A DNA stretch of 64,000 nt from Devosia ginsengisoli (lineage in GTDB: Bacteria > Pseudomonadota > Alphaproteobacteria > Rhizobiales > Devosiaceae), in NCBI RefSeq assembly GCF_007859655.1, contig NZ_CP042304.1:3102501-3166500 (forward strand), written 5' to 3'. Shown here piece after piece: positions 36,093-43,986 of the stretch; position 1 is the stretch's first letter, and the number at the start of each line of letters is the position of its first letter. A model generated the notes under the pieces. The model saw nothing but the letters and a program-made list of their open reading frames with translations, made no database searches and had not been told where the DNA came from. Position numbers and translations under genes: made by a program.

Positions 36093-36947
36093 TCAGGCGA
36101 AGAACCGCTGGGCGTAGGGCACGGCCTCAATCCCCGTGCCGCCGAACCAGGTGGCAAGCTCGTCGTGCCGCGGAAACCACACGCCGTCATGTCCCTTGAG
36201 ATAGGCCAGGATTTCGCTGAACACCGAGGAGACCAGCGGACGCCCGCCGAACTGGCTATGCAGCGTCAGGTTGATCAGCGAGCCCGGCTCATTGGCATAG
36301 AGATAGTCGAACGTGTCCTTGTAGGCGTCGAAATAGGCGCGCGGGCTCTGTCGCAACACGCGGTTATCAGCGAAATCGGTGTGGGGCAGGCCGATCACGG
36401 AACCCTGCGGCGTCTGCACCACCCGCGGCAGGTCCTCGTCATTATAGTCGCCGTGCCAGAGGAAGCCCTCGCCCGCCAGCAATTCGGCCGTATGGTCGGT
36501 CGAGGCCAGCACCGGGCTGATCCAGCCTTTGGGCTTTTCCCCCAGATGGGTGACGAAGACATCCGAGCAGCGCCGGATCATCGCCAATTCCTCGTCGCGG
36601 CTCATATAGGCCATCAGCGCATCCTGGGTATAGGAATGCGCGGCGATCTCATGACCATTGGCGACGGCGATGCGCATGGCGTCGGGGATCAGTTCGATGG
36701 AACGGGCATTGGCGCAGATCGTGCCCTTGATGCCGTGCTGGTCGAGGATGCGCATGATGCGCCACACGCCGGCCCGCACCCCATAGGAGGCCCAGGTCAC
36801 CCCGGCCCGGTCATAGGTGCCGGGCTTGAGCGGCGTCGTCATCGGCGAATAGGGCGGAGCCTTGCCGTCCGACCAGCTCTCCAGCAGCACGGTCACCATC
36901 ACGGCGATCTTGTGATTATTAGGCCATTGGAAGGACGGCTGGGTCAT
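36093..36947 (-). CDS. Polysaccharide-deacetylase-fold hydrolase
   Basis: A 284-residue NodB-fold protein, paralogous in type to the one at 22834-23736. It has IAVMVTVLLESWSDGKAPPY (motif 1 region), NGHEIAAHSYTQDALMAYMS (motif 2, one His retained), and PKGWISPVLASTDHTAELLA (motif 3). Such proteins in catabolic clusters generally cleave C-N bonds of cyclic or linear amides, not chitin. I start at ATG 36947 (MTQPSFQWPN), which has AGG 8 nt upstream, rather than the longer frame. It lies 53 nt after the IclR gene on the same strand. Confidence 0.83.
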   Translation of the reverse strand: MTQPSFQWPNNHKIAVMVTVLLESWSDGKAPPYSPMTTPLKPGTYDRAGVTWASYGVRAGVWRIMRILDQHGIKGTICANARSIELIPDAMRIAVANGHEIAAHSYTQDALMAYMSRDEELAMIRRCSDVFVTHLGEKPKGWISPVLASTDHTAELLAGEGFLWHGDYNDEDLPRVVQTPQGSVIGLPHTDFADNRVLRQSPRAYFDAYKDTFDYLYANEPGSLINLTLHSQFGGRPLVSSVFSEILAYLKGHDGVWFPRHDELATWFGGTGIEAVPYAQRFFA

Positions 36948-37000
36948 TTGGCATACCTGTCTATTGCCGCCCATGCGGGTCGGCGGAGATTGTCGAAATG

Positions 37001-37852
37001 TCAGAGGCGGCTTTGCATCGCCTCGACGAACCGGTCCAGCACCGGGCGCAGCTCCATCTGCCGGTCCAGCGTACCGTTCACCTTGGCGGCGGTGATGCTG
37101 ATCGACAGCAGGCGATCCTCGCGGTGGTCGGTGGTCAGCGCGCGTGCCACGCAGGCTATGCCGGGCAGCACTTCCTCGTCGTCGAGCGCATAGCCCTGTT
37201 CACGGATGGTCTTGAGCTCGCGCCGCAGCTTGGGGACGGTGCTGACCGAATTGGGGGTAAGCACCGATAGCTTGCGCAATCCCACCAGCCGGTTTTCCAG
37301 ATTGTCCTCAGGCAATGCAGCCAGCAGCGCCTTGCCCGATGCCGTGCAATTGGCCGGCACGTGGCGACCGATTTCCGAGCGCAGGCCCAATTGCAGCCGG
37401 CTGTTGTGATCCTGCCGGGCCAGGTAGACCGCGTTGAGCTGGTCATCGAGCACCGAGAGCTGGATGATGGCGCCCAGATCGGCATCGATCCCGTTGCAGA
37501 CCTCGTAGAACTCCCGCACCAGATCGACGCTGGCCACATAGGCCGAGCCCAGTTGCACCAGCCGTCGGCCAAGCTGATAGCCCGACTGACTCCGTCGCAC
37601 GAACTGGGCCAGGACCAGCTCGGAGCAGATGTTCAGCGCTGTGGATTTGGGAATATCGAGGCGCCGGGCGATTTCGGCGAGCGAGAAGGCCCGGTGTGGG
37701 GTACCCTCCAGCAGAGCCAGCAGACGGGCGGCCCGCTCGATGGCAGGCACGAGGCCCTTGGTTTCGGGGGTCTCGGTGGCGGTCGGGGCGCTCAGGGTGG
37801 TCGTTTTGCTTTTCACGGCTACTCGCGCTTGTCTGGTGTGGCTAAGGCCCAC
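37001..37852 (-). CDS. IclR-family transcriptional regulator
   Basis: A 283-residue IclR regulator. The N-terminal winged HTH (about residues 33-90) reads VPAIERAARLLALLEGTPHR, then FSLAEIARRLDIPKSTALNI. It is followed by the GAF-like effector domain with NCTASGKALLAALPE and LDDEEVLPGIACVARAL. It is the only IclR gene in the window. It lies between the deacetylase and tctC genes, beside promoters carrying GTTCA-N6-TGAAC repeats that I assign to it. The start is GTG 37852 or a later GTG; neither has a strong ribosome-binding site. Confidence 0.9.
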   Translation of the reverse strand: MGLSHTRQARVAVKSKTTTLSAPTATETPETKGLVPAIERAARLLALLEGTPHRAFSLAEIARRLDIPKSTALNICSELVLAQFVRRSQSGYQLGRRLVQLGSAYVASVDLVREFYEVCNGIDADLGAIIQLSVLDDQLNAVYLARQDHNSRLQLGLRSEIGRHVPANCTASGKALLAALPEDNLENRLVGLRKLSVLTPNSVSTVPKLRRELKTIREQGYALDDEEVLPGIACVARALTTDHREDRLLSISITAAKVNGTLDRQMELRPVLDRFVEAMQSRL

Positions 37853-37888
37853 CCGCCCGGCTGAGCGAATGGGCCGGATTGGCTGCGG

Positions 37889-38872
37889 CTATTCTTCGAG
37901 CAATGCCGGATTGTCCTCGACGACGCCGCGATACAGGTCGTAGGTCGCCTGTGACAGGGCAGCGAACTCTTCCGGCGTCGATCCAACCGCGTCGGTTCCG
38001 ACCTCCAGCAACTTATCGACCATCTCGGGCTCGTGCATCACCTTTGCGATTGCGGCAGCCAGCTTGTCGACAACCTCGGGAGGCGTGCCCTTGGGTGCGA
38101 AGACCCCGGTCCAGTAGACGTCGACCAGGTCGATGCCCGTTTCCTGCAGCGTCGGCAGGTCGGGCAGCAGGACGGAACGTTCGGCGGTGGTCACCGCGAA
38201 GGCCTTGAGCGTGCCGGCCTTGATATCGTTGGAGCGTGCCGGCAGCCCATCGATCACCATGCTCACGCGCCCGGAGATCAGGTCGGCCGTTGCCGCGCCG
38301 GTGCTCTGATAGGGAATGTGGATAAGATCGAGCCCGGCCTTGGTCTTGAACAGTTCGCTCAGCAGATGCACGGCCGTGGTATTGCCCGACGAGGCATAGC
38401 TGTATTCGCCCGGATGCGCCTTCACCTCGGCGATGAACTCCTCCATCGTATCGGCAGGAAAGTTCGGTCCCACCACGATGGCCGAAGCGAATGCGGTGAC
38501 CTGGGAGACCGGGATGAAATCGGCGAACCAGTCATAGGGCAGGTCGTCGCGCACGGCTGCCTGGGCCGGGCCCGAGGACGAGTGGTACAATAGCGTATAG
38601 CCATCGCCGGCCGAGCGGTGCACCTCGGCGGCGCCGAGCGAACCGCCACCGCCGCCGATATTCTCGACAATGATGTCGGTCCCCAGTTCCTCGCCCAGCT
38701 TGTCGGCCATGAAGCGCGCGGTGGTGTCGATGCCCCCGCCCGCATTGAATGGCACGACGAGACGGATGGGCTTGTTGGGATAGTCCTGCGCCGTCGCCCC
38801 GCTCGCGCCCAGAAGCACGAGCGCAGTGCCCAGCGCCGCTACACTGCCCGTGAGCAGCTTGAATTTATTCAT
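37889..38872 (-). CDS. tctC: Tripartite tricarboxylate transporter substrate-binding protein TctC
   Basis: A 327-residue periplasmic binding protein of the Bug/TctC family, with a signal peptide MNKFKLLTGSVAALGTALVL ending ...GATAQDYP. The mature N-terminus YPNKPIRLVVPFNAGGGIDT is the family signature, followed by VENIGGGGGSLGAAEVHRS. It delivers a carboxylate to the TctA/TctB membrane part encoded divergently at 40320-42305. GGGGGAGG lies just before the ATG at 38872; the longer frame to 38992 is unlikely. Its start overlaps the NIPSNAP stop by 4 nt. Confidence 0.92.
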   Translation of the reverse strand: MNKFKLLTGSVAALGTALVLLGASGATAQDYPNKPIRLVVPFNAGGGIDTTARFMADKLGEELGTDIIVENIGGGGGSLGAAEVHRSAGDGYTLLYHSSSGPAQAAVRDDLPYDWFADFIPVSQVTAFASAIVVGPNFPADTMEEFIAEVKAHPGEYSYASSGNTTAVHLLSELFKTKAGLDLIHIPYQSTGAATADLISGRVSMVIDGLPARSNDIKAGTLKAFAVTTAERSVLLPDLPTLQETGIDLVDVYWTGVFAPKGTPPEVVDKLAAAIAKVMHEPEMVDKLLEVGTDAVGSTPEEFAALSQATYDLYRGVVEDNPALLEE

Positions 38873-39216
38873 GATTTCCTCCCCCTGTGAATGTAGGCTT
38901 GCAGATGCTCCGTGAAGAAAGGTGCTGGCTTGAGAATGGTGGTGTGCTGTGTCGTGACCCATTCGCGGGCATGCTTCAGATACGCCATCCATTCCGGATC
39001 GCTCGCCAGCTGCTGCCTTTTGCGGGTCCGCTCGTCGAGCGAGGCGTAGTACCAGCTCATCACCATCTGGTTGAGGGGCCCGATCTCGGTGGAATAATAC
39101 CCGACCGGGTTGCCGAGATGACCGATCTGCACGGCGCGACCATTCTGCTCGTAATAGTCGAGGAATGCCGGTGTTGCGCCCGGCTTCAGCGTATAGACGC
39201 GCTGCTCAACAAACAT
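38869..39216 (-). CDS. NIPSNAP-family protein
   Basis: A 115-residue NIPSNAP protein: MFVEQRVYTLKPGATPAFLD, GYYSTEIGPLNQMVMSWYYA and RTRKRQQLASDPEWMAYLKH. It is a homologue of the protein at 26156-26482. It is the first gene of the minus-strand run NIPSNAP-tctC-iclR-deacetylase and overlaps tctC by 4 nt. GGGGAGG lies upstream of the ATG at 39216. An imperfect copy of the GTTCA-N6-TGAAC operator lies 57 nt upstream. The function is undefined; members may be small monooxygenase-like or substrate-handling proteins. Confidence 0.86.
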   Translation of the reverse strand: MFVEQRVYTLKPGATPAFLDYYEQNGRAVQIGHLGNPVGYYSTEIGPLNQMVMSWYYASLDERTRKRQQLASDPEWMAYLKHAREWVTTQHTTILKPAPFFTEHLQAYIHRGRKS

Positions 39217-39272
39217 CGCGTAACCTCCCCACGATCCGGCCGGCAGCACGTCGCCACAGGTCGGTGAACGTC

Positions 39273-39288
39273 GGTCAATGTATTGAAC
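39273..39288. promoter_or_regulatory. Imperfect GTTCA-N6-TGAAC operator before NIPSNAP-tctC
   Basis: GGTCAATGTATTGAAC keeps 12 of 16 positions of the site at 39436 and one intact half (TGAAC). It is placed 57 nt upstream of the minus-strand NIPSNAP start, where it could repress that promoter. Confidence 0.5.
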
Positions 39289-39435
39289 GATTGTCAGGTT
39301 GGCAAGCAATCGAATCGAAATCCGCCTGATACCAAGGGATGACCCGCGCCTTCGACGGCATCGAAAGATGCATTATCTAGCTGAAATCAAACGATAATTA
39401 CAAATCTCAAAAAGTCACATCGATCATGAAACATC

Positions 39436-39451
39436 GTTCAATATGCTGAAC
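39436..39451. promoter_or_regulatory. GTTCA-N6-TGAAC operator before the aldolase-tctBA operon
   Basis: GTTCAATATGCTGAAC is a perfect 5-bp inverted repeat with a 6-nt spacer. It lies 14 nt upstream of the -35 box at 39466 and shares 14 of 16 bases with 31491-31506. The position just upstream of a promoter suits IclR-type activation or repression. Confidence 0.65.
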
Positions 39452-39465
39452 TCAATTCAATCCTG

Positions 39466-39495
39466 TTGACACGCTGTGTTTTGCGGCCGTAGCCT
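39466..39495 (+). promoter_or_regulatory. Sigma70-type promoter of the aldolase-tctBA operon
   Basis: A consensus -35 TTGACA (39466-39471) is followed 18 nt later by TAGCCT (39490-39495), a weak -10. The aldolase ATG is at 39521 with GGGGGAG upstream, leaving a short leader of roughly 20 nt. This is the best promoter match seen in the window. Confidence 0.5.
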
Positions 39496-39520
39496 GACGG
39501 CACCAAAACGGGGGAGACAG

Positions 39521-40288
39521 ATGGTCCAGACACCTCAGATGCAGCATGCCAAACCGACAGGAATGGCGGATGCGGAATGGGCGGCGCGTATCGATCTGGC
39601 CGCCGCTCACCGGCTCGCCGACATGTTCGGTTGGACCAACCTAGTCTACAACCACATTACGCTCCGCGTTCCCGGCCAGGACAACTGCTTTCTGCTCAAG
39701 CCCAATGACGAATTGTTCAACGAGGTGACCGCGTCATCGCTGGTCAAGCTCGACCTGGACGGCAAGGTGCAGGACGGGGCGCGGCAGGTGAATGTCGCCG
39801 GCTTCAATATCCATACCGCCGTGCTCGGCGCGCGGCCCGAGATCAACTGCTCGATCCACGTCCATACCAAGGCCGGCATGGCCATATCGGCGCTCGACAC
39901 TGAGATCCTGCCGCTGACCCAGGGCTCGATGCGCTTCTACAAGCGCGTGGCCTATCACGACTATTACGGCATTTCCGACAAGGATGCCGAGCGCGTCCAG
40001 ATCGCCGCCGATATCGGCACGAAGAAGGCGATGATCCTGCGCAATCACGGCCTGCTCACCTGCGCGCCCAATATCGGGGAAGCCATGATGAGCATGAAAT
40101 ACCTCATCGACAGCTGCGAGGTGCAACTGGTGGCGCAGGCCAGCGGCGCGCCGTTGCGCCTGCCGCCGCCCGATATCTGCGAACTGGCGGCCAAACAGTG
40201 GGACGTGCACGATACGCGCGGCAATGTCGCCGAATGGGCCGCGCTGATGCGTATGGCCGAGGCTTTCGATCCCAGCTTCAAGCGCTGA
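39521..40288 (+). CDS. Class II aldolase/adducin-family protein
   Basis: A 255-residue zinc-dependent aldolase or decarboxylase of the AraD/fuculose-aldolase fold. Metal ligands appear in SIHVHTKAGMAIS (two His) and MILRNHGLLTCAP (third His); the N-terminal FGWTNLVYNHITLRVPG is the substrate-binding region. The ATG at 39521 is supported by GGGGGAGACAG; an upstream frame start at 39476 overlaps the promoter. It is the first gene of a plus-strand operon with the TctB/TctA transporter, SnoaL-like protein, FAH-family hydrolase and ABM monooxygenase. It could cleave the pathway's hydroxy acid retro-aldol fashion. Confidence 0.9.
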   Translation: MVQTPQMQHAKPTGMADAEWAARIDLAAAHRLADMFGWTNLVYNHITLRVPGQDNCFLLKPNDELFNEVTASSLVKLDLDGKVQDGARQVNVAGFNIHTAVLGARPEINCSIHVHTKAGMAISALDTEILPLTQGSMRFYKRVAYHDYYGISDKDAERVQIAADIGTKKAMILRNHGLLTCAPNIGEAMMSMKYLIDSCEVQLVAQASGAPLRLPPPDICELAAKQWDVHDTRGNVAEWAALMRMAEAFDPSFKR

Positions 40289-40319
40289 CGCGCCAGCCGA
40301 CCCGGGAGGGGGTTCGCTC

Positions 40320-40799
40320 GTGATTATCAAACGCGAAGATTTTCTGGCAGGCGCCTTCTGTGTCCTGCTGGGCGCCGGTTTTGTTCTCTATGCCCTGATG
40401 ACCCTCAAGGTCGGCACGCCGTCCAAGATGGGCAGTGGCTTCTTTCCCGTCATGCTCGGCGGCCTGCTGGCGCTGCTCGGCCTGGTCATGGGCTTTCGCG
40501 CCTTCAGTCCCCGCGCCGCCGAGGCCGCGCCGAGCGAGGAGCCACCGCTCGGGCCGCTGCCCTGGCGGGCCATCGTTACGCTCTCCATTGCCCCGGTCGT
40601 CTTCGCCATGACCGTGCGCAGCCTGGGCCTGGCGCTGGCCACGGCGCTCTGTGTCGGCATCGTGTGTTTCGCCAGTCCCCGCATGACCCTGCGCATGGCG
40701 ATCGGCGTGACCATCGCCCTGACCATCATCTGTGTCGGCGTGTTCAGCTTCGGCTTGAAACTGACGCTGCCGCTCCTGCCAACCTTCATGGTGGGCTGA
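40320..40799 (+). CDS. tctB: Tripartite tricarboxylate transporter small membrane protein TctB
   Basis: A 159-residue inner-membrane protein with four hydrophobic segments (about residues 9-28, 42-60, 77-97 and 120-150), the TctB pattern. The FLAGAFCVLLGAGFVLYALM and GSGFFPVMLGGLLALLG segments are typical. It is the small subunit of the H+/Na+-driven carboxylate importer with TctA, encoded 3 nt downstream, and the binding protein TctC (37889-38872). It starts with GTG. Confidence 0.88.
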   Translation: MIIKREDFLAGAFCVLLGAGFVLYALMTLKVGTPSKMGSGFFPVMLGGLLALLGLVMGFRAFSPRAAEAAPSEEPPLGPLPWRAIVTLSIAPVVFAMTVRSLGLALATALCVGIVCFASPRMTLRMAIGVTIALTIICVGVFSFGLKLTLPLLPTFMVG

Positions 40800-40802
40800 G
40801 CC

Positions 40803-42305
40803 ATGGACATGCTTGGTAATCTGGCGCTCGGCTTTGCGACCGCCACGTCCCCCGAACACCTGATCTTCTGCTTTCTCGGCGCATTGCTCGGCACGCTGAT
40901 CGGCATCCTGCCCGGTGTCGGCCCCACGGCGACCATCGCCATGCTGCTGCCCATCACCTTCACGCTGCCGCCCACGGCCTCGCTGATCATGCTGGCCGGC
41001 ATTTATTACGGCGCCCAATATGGCGGTTCGACCACCGCCATCCTGATCAACCTGCCGGGCGAGGCATCCTCGGCGGTGACCGCCATCGACGGCTACCAGA
41101 TGGCGCGTCAGGGGCGGGCGGGTCCGGCTCTGGCCATCGCGGCCATCGGCTCTTTTGCCGCCGGCACCATTGCCACGCTTCTGGTGGCTGCCTTCGCGCC
41201 GGTGCTCACCCTGGTCGCCATCGAATTCGGGCCGGCGGAATATTTCTCGCTGATCACGGTGGGCCTGGTCTGCTCCATCGCGCTGGCGCATGGCTCGGTA
41301 TTGCGTGCCCTTGCCATGGTCGTGCTCGGCCTCCTGCTCAGCGTCATCGGCACCGATGTCTATTCGGGCCTGCCGCGGCTGAATTTCGGGCTGCTCGAAC
41401 TCTCTACCGGCATTAATGTCATCGCGGTGGCCGTGGGCATTTTCGGCGTCGCGGAAATCCTGCGCAACCTGAGCGGCGGCGGCGAACGCTCGGGCGAAGT
41501 CAACAAGATCGGCAAGCTCATGCCGACGAAAGATGATCTCAAGCAGTCGACCGCGCCGATCCTGCGCGGCACCGCCATCGGCTCGGTTCTCGGCATCCTG
41601 CCGGGCGGCGGCGCGCTGCTGTCATCCTTTGCCTCCTATGCACTGGAAAAGCGGCTGTCGCGGCACCCCGAACGCTTCGGGCATGGCGCAATCGAGGCGG
41701 TGGCCGGCCCGGAATCGGCCAACAATGCCGGGGCACAGACCTCATTCATTCCCATGCTCACCTTGGGCATTCCCAGCAATCCGGTGATGGCGCTCATGCT
41801 CGGCGCCATGCTGATCCAGGGCATCGCGCCGGGGCCATCGGTCATCACCACGCGCCCCGAGCTGTTCTGGGGGTTGATCGCCTCGATGTGGATCGGCAAC
41901 CTGATGCTGCTGGTGCTCAACCTGCCGCTGGTCGGCTTGTGGATCCGCCTGCTCAAAGTGCCCTATGAGGCGCTGTTCCCGGCCATCATCATCTTCTCGG
42001 CCATCGGCACCTACGCCATCAATGGCAGCGCCTTCGATCTCTATCAGATCTCGCTGTTCGGCCTGCTCGGCTACATGCTCTACCGCCTGCGCTGCGAGCC
42101 GGCGCCGCTGCTGCTCGGCTTCGTGCTCGGGCCGCTGCTCGAGGAAAACCTGCGCCGGGCGATGATGATGTCGCGCGGCAATCCGGCCATCTTTTTCGAT
42201 CGCCCGATCAGCCTGGGCCTGTTGCTGGTCGCCCTGGCACTGCTGGTCGTCTCGGTGCTGCCCATGATGGTGCGGCGCCGCAAGGAGATTTTCGTTGAAG
42301 ACTGA
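40803..42305 (+). CDS. tctA: Tripartite tricarboxylate transporter large permease TctA
   Basis: A 500-residue permease with 11-12 hydrophobic helices. Family motifs are clear: GTLIGILPGVGPTATIAMLL (about residues 30-49), YYGAQYGGSTTAILINLPGE (about 69-88) and the inverted-repeat counterpart GSVLGILPGGGALLSSFASY (about 260-279). Together with TctB and TctC it imports a di- or tricarboxylate or an aromatic acid. It is in the aldolase operon and 3 nt from tctB. Confidence 0.95.
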   Translation: MDMLGNLALGFATATSPEHLIFCFLGALLGTLIGILPGVGPTATIAMLLPITFTLPPTASLIMLAGIYYGAQYGGSTTAILINLPGEASSAVTAIDGYQMARQGRAGPALAIAAIGSFAAGTIATLLVAAFAPVLTLVAIEFGPAEYFSLITVGLVCSIALAHGSVLRALAMVVLGLLLSVIGTDVYSGLPRLNFGLLELSTGINVIAVAVGIFGVAEILRNLSGGGERSGEVNKIGKLMPTKDDLKQSTAPILRGTAIGSVLGILPGGGALLSSFASYALEKRLSRHPERFGHGAIEAVAGPESANNAGAQTSFIPMLTLGIPSNPVMALMLGAMLIQGIAPGPSVITTRPELFWGLIASMWIGNLMLLVLNLPLVGLWIRLLKVPYEALFPAIIIFSAIGTYAINGSAFDLYQISLFGLLGYMLYRLRCEPAPLLLGFVLGPLLEENLRRAMMMSRGNPAIFFDRPISLGLLLVALALLVVSVLPMMVRRRKEIFVED

Positions 42306-42326
42306 ACCTACCGGCGGAGACCGCAA

Positions 42327-42809
42327 TTGAATCCCTATTCCGACCCCCTGATCGGCCAGCGCGCCGAAGCCATGGAGCGGACCATCCGCACCTATTTCGA
42401 CGGCTGCAACGAGGCCGATGCGGACAAGATCATGGCCTGCCTCACCGAGGATGCTGTGCACTACTTCCCGCCGGGCATGTATCAGGGCCCGTTTCGCGGT
42501 GCCCGCACCATCGCCGATCGCTGGATCGGCGCAGTACGGGACCTCGGCTCCTATTGGAGCGTCGATACCCTGCTGATCGAGCCGGTCAGCTATCGCGCGG
42601 TGATGGAATGGACCCATTTCAAGACCAGGCAGGGTAAGAAGCTGCGCGGTGATGAATGGTACGGCTTCGATGCCGCCAGCGGCCGTATCAACGAAATCCG
42701 CGCCTATTACGCCTCGCCCCAGGCCGCTGACCTGACGGACCTCGAGCTCGGGGACTTCGACTATGCCGGCCGCGGCTATCCGGCGGCGCCCCCGCCCGGC
42801 ACGCGCTGA
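42327..42809 (+). CDS. SnoaL-like/NTF2-fold protein
   Basis: A 160-residue cone-shaped NTF2-like protein: AMERTIRTYFDGCNEADADK, IMACLTEDAVHYFPPGMYQG and VMEWTHFKTRQGKKLRGDEW. Enzymes of this fold act as cyclases, isomerases or hydratases, or as dehydratases of small carbonyl compounds. The start is a TTG with GGAG 9 nt upstream. It lies between tctA and the FAH-family gene and is probably a pathway isomerase; the reaction is not known. Confidence 0.85.
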   Translation: MNPYSDPLIGQRAEAMERTIRTYFDGCNEADADKIMACLTEDAVHYFPPGMYQGPFRGARTIADRWIGAVRDLGSYWSVDTLLIEPVSYRAVMEWTHFKTRQGKKLRGDEWYGFDAASGRINEIRAYYASPQAADLTDLELGDFDYAGRGYPAAPPPGTR

Positions 42810-42832
42810 CCTATCCATCTGGAGCACTTGAT

Positions 42833-43657
42833 ATGACTGAATTCCGACGCGTACAGATTGATGGCGTGGCCCGCAGCGTCACCGTCGAGAATGGCGCCTT
42901 CACCTGGATCGATGGCAGCCGGCACAAGGTCGACGACGTCGTGCATCTGCCGCCCGCCATCCCCACCAAGGTCATCTGCGTCCATCTCAATTACCGCAGC
43001 CGCCTCGACGAGTTGAAGCGCCAGCAGCCGCCGGCGCCGACCTATTTCTGGAAGTCCGTCTCCTGCCTCAATGGCCATCGTGGCACGGTGGTCCGGCCGG
43101 CCAATTGCCGCTTCCTCAATTACGAGGGCGAGTTCGTGCTGGTCGTCGGCCGCACCACCCGCAATATCACGCCGGAACAGGCGCCCGACTATATTGCCGG
43201 CTACACCATCGCCAATGATTTCGGCCTGCACGACTTCCGCGATACCGACGAGAACAGCATGGTGCGGGTCAAGGGCAGCGATACGCTGGGCCCAGTCGGC
43301 CCGGCTCTGGTCACCGACTGGGACTTCCGCAACAAGCGCCTGCGCACGCTCATCGATGGCCGCGTGGTGCAGGATGCCAATACCAATGACCTGCTCTGGG
43401 ACCCGCATTACCTGCTGGCCGACCTGGCGCGCACCATCACCTTCGAGCCGGGCGACATGATCATGACCGGCACGCCGGCCAATTCCCGCCCGATCGAGCC
43501 CGGCTCGACCATCGTGGTGGAAGTCGAAGGCCTCGGCGCACTGGAAAACCGCATCGTCGCGGCCGAGATCGCCGTGCCGTCCGGCTTCGGCGCCCAGCCT
43601 TCCGATTCCGACGGCGTGCAATCGATCGCGCTCGGCGGCGATTTCCGCAAGGCGTAA
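42833..43657 (+). CDS. Fumarylacetoacetate hydrolase-family protein
   Basis: A 274-residue member of the FAH superfamily, which includes acylpyruvate hydrolases, 2-oxopent-4-enoate hydratases and HHDD isomerases/OPET decarboxylases. Visible parts are KVICVHLNYRSRLDELK, the metal-binding NYEGEFVLVVGRTTRNITPE and GYTIANDFGLHDFRD, and GDMIMTGTPANSRPIEPGS. The presence of such an enzyme suggests that the pathway passes through a 2-oxo acid, perhaps from ring cleavage. It lies 23 nt after the SnoaL-like gene. Confidence 0.92.
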   Translation: MTEFRRVQIDGVARSVTVENGAFTWIDGSRHKVDDVVHLPPAIPTKVICVHLNYRSRLDELKRQQPPAPTYFWKSVSCLNGHRGTVVRPANCRFLNYEGEFVLVVGRTTRNITPEQAPDYIAGYTIANDFGLHDFRDTDENSMVRVKGSDTLGPVGPALVTDWDFRNKRLRTLIDGRVVQDANTNDLLWDPHYLLADLARTITFEPGDMIMTGTPANSRPIEPGSTIVVEVEGLGALENRIVAAEIAVPSGFGAQPSDSDGVQSIALGGDFRKA

Positions 43658-43674
43658 GCGTACGAGCCGGTCCA

Positions 43675-43986
43675 ATGATACTCGAAATCGCCCAGATCGA
43701 CATCAAGTCAGGCTTCGAGCAGGAGTTCGAGGAAGGCGTCCGCCGCGCCCCACCGCTGTTCAATCGGGCGGCGGGCTTCCAGTCCTTCCAGCTGCGCAAG
43801 GTGGTGGAACTGCCCCGGCGCTATCAACTGGTCGTCCGCTGGCGGAGCGTCGAAGACCATGTCGCCGGCTTCGGCGGTTCCCAGGATTTCCTCGCCTGGC
43901 GGCAACTGGTCGGTCACTGCTTCGAGCGCCTGCCCTATGTCGAGCACAGCTCGGAGGTATTCGGCTGGTTCAAGGACGAGGTCTGA
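43675..43986 (+). CDS. Antibiotic biosynthesis monooxygenase (ABM)-domain protein
   Basis: A 103-residue dimeric alpha-beta barrel protein: MILEIAQIDIKSGFEQEFEE, FQSFQLRKVVELPRRYQLVV, RWRSVEDHVAGFGGSQDFLA. ABM-fold proteins are small cofactor-free oxygenases or haem-binding proteins and are often the last gene of catabolic operons. It follows the FAH-family gene by 17 nt. Its fold is close to NIPSNAP, of which two copies are encoded in the window. Confidence 0.87.
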   Translation: MILEIAQIDIKSGFEQEFEEGVRRAPPLFNRAAGFQSFQLRKVVELPRRYQLVVRWRSVEDHVAGFGGSQDFLAWRQLVGHCFERLPYVEHSSEVFGWFKDEV

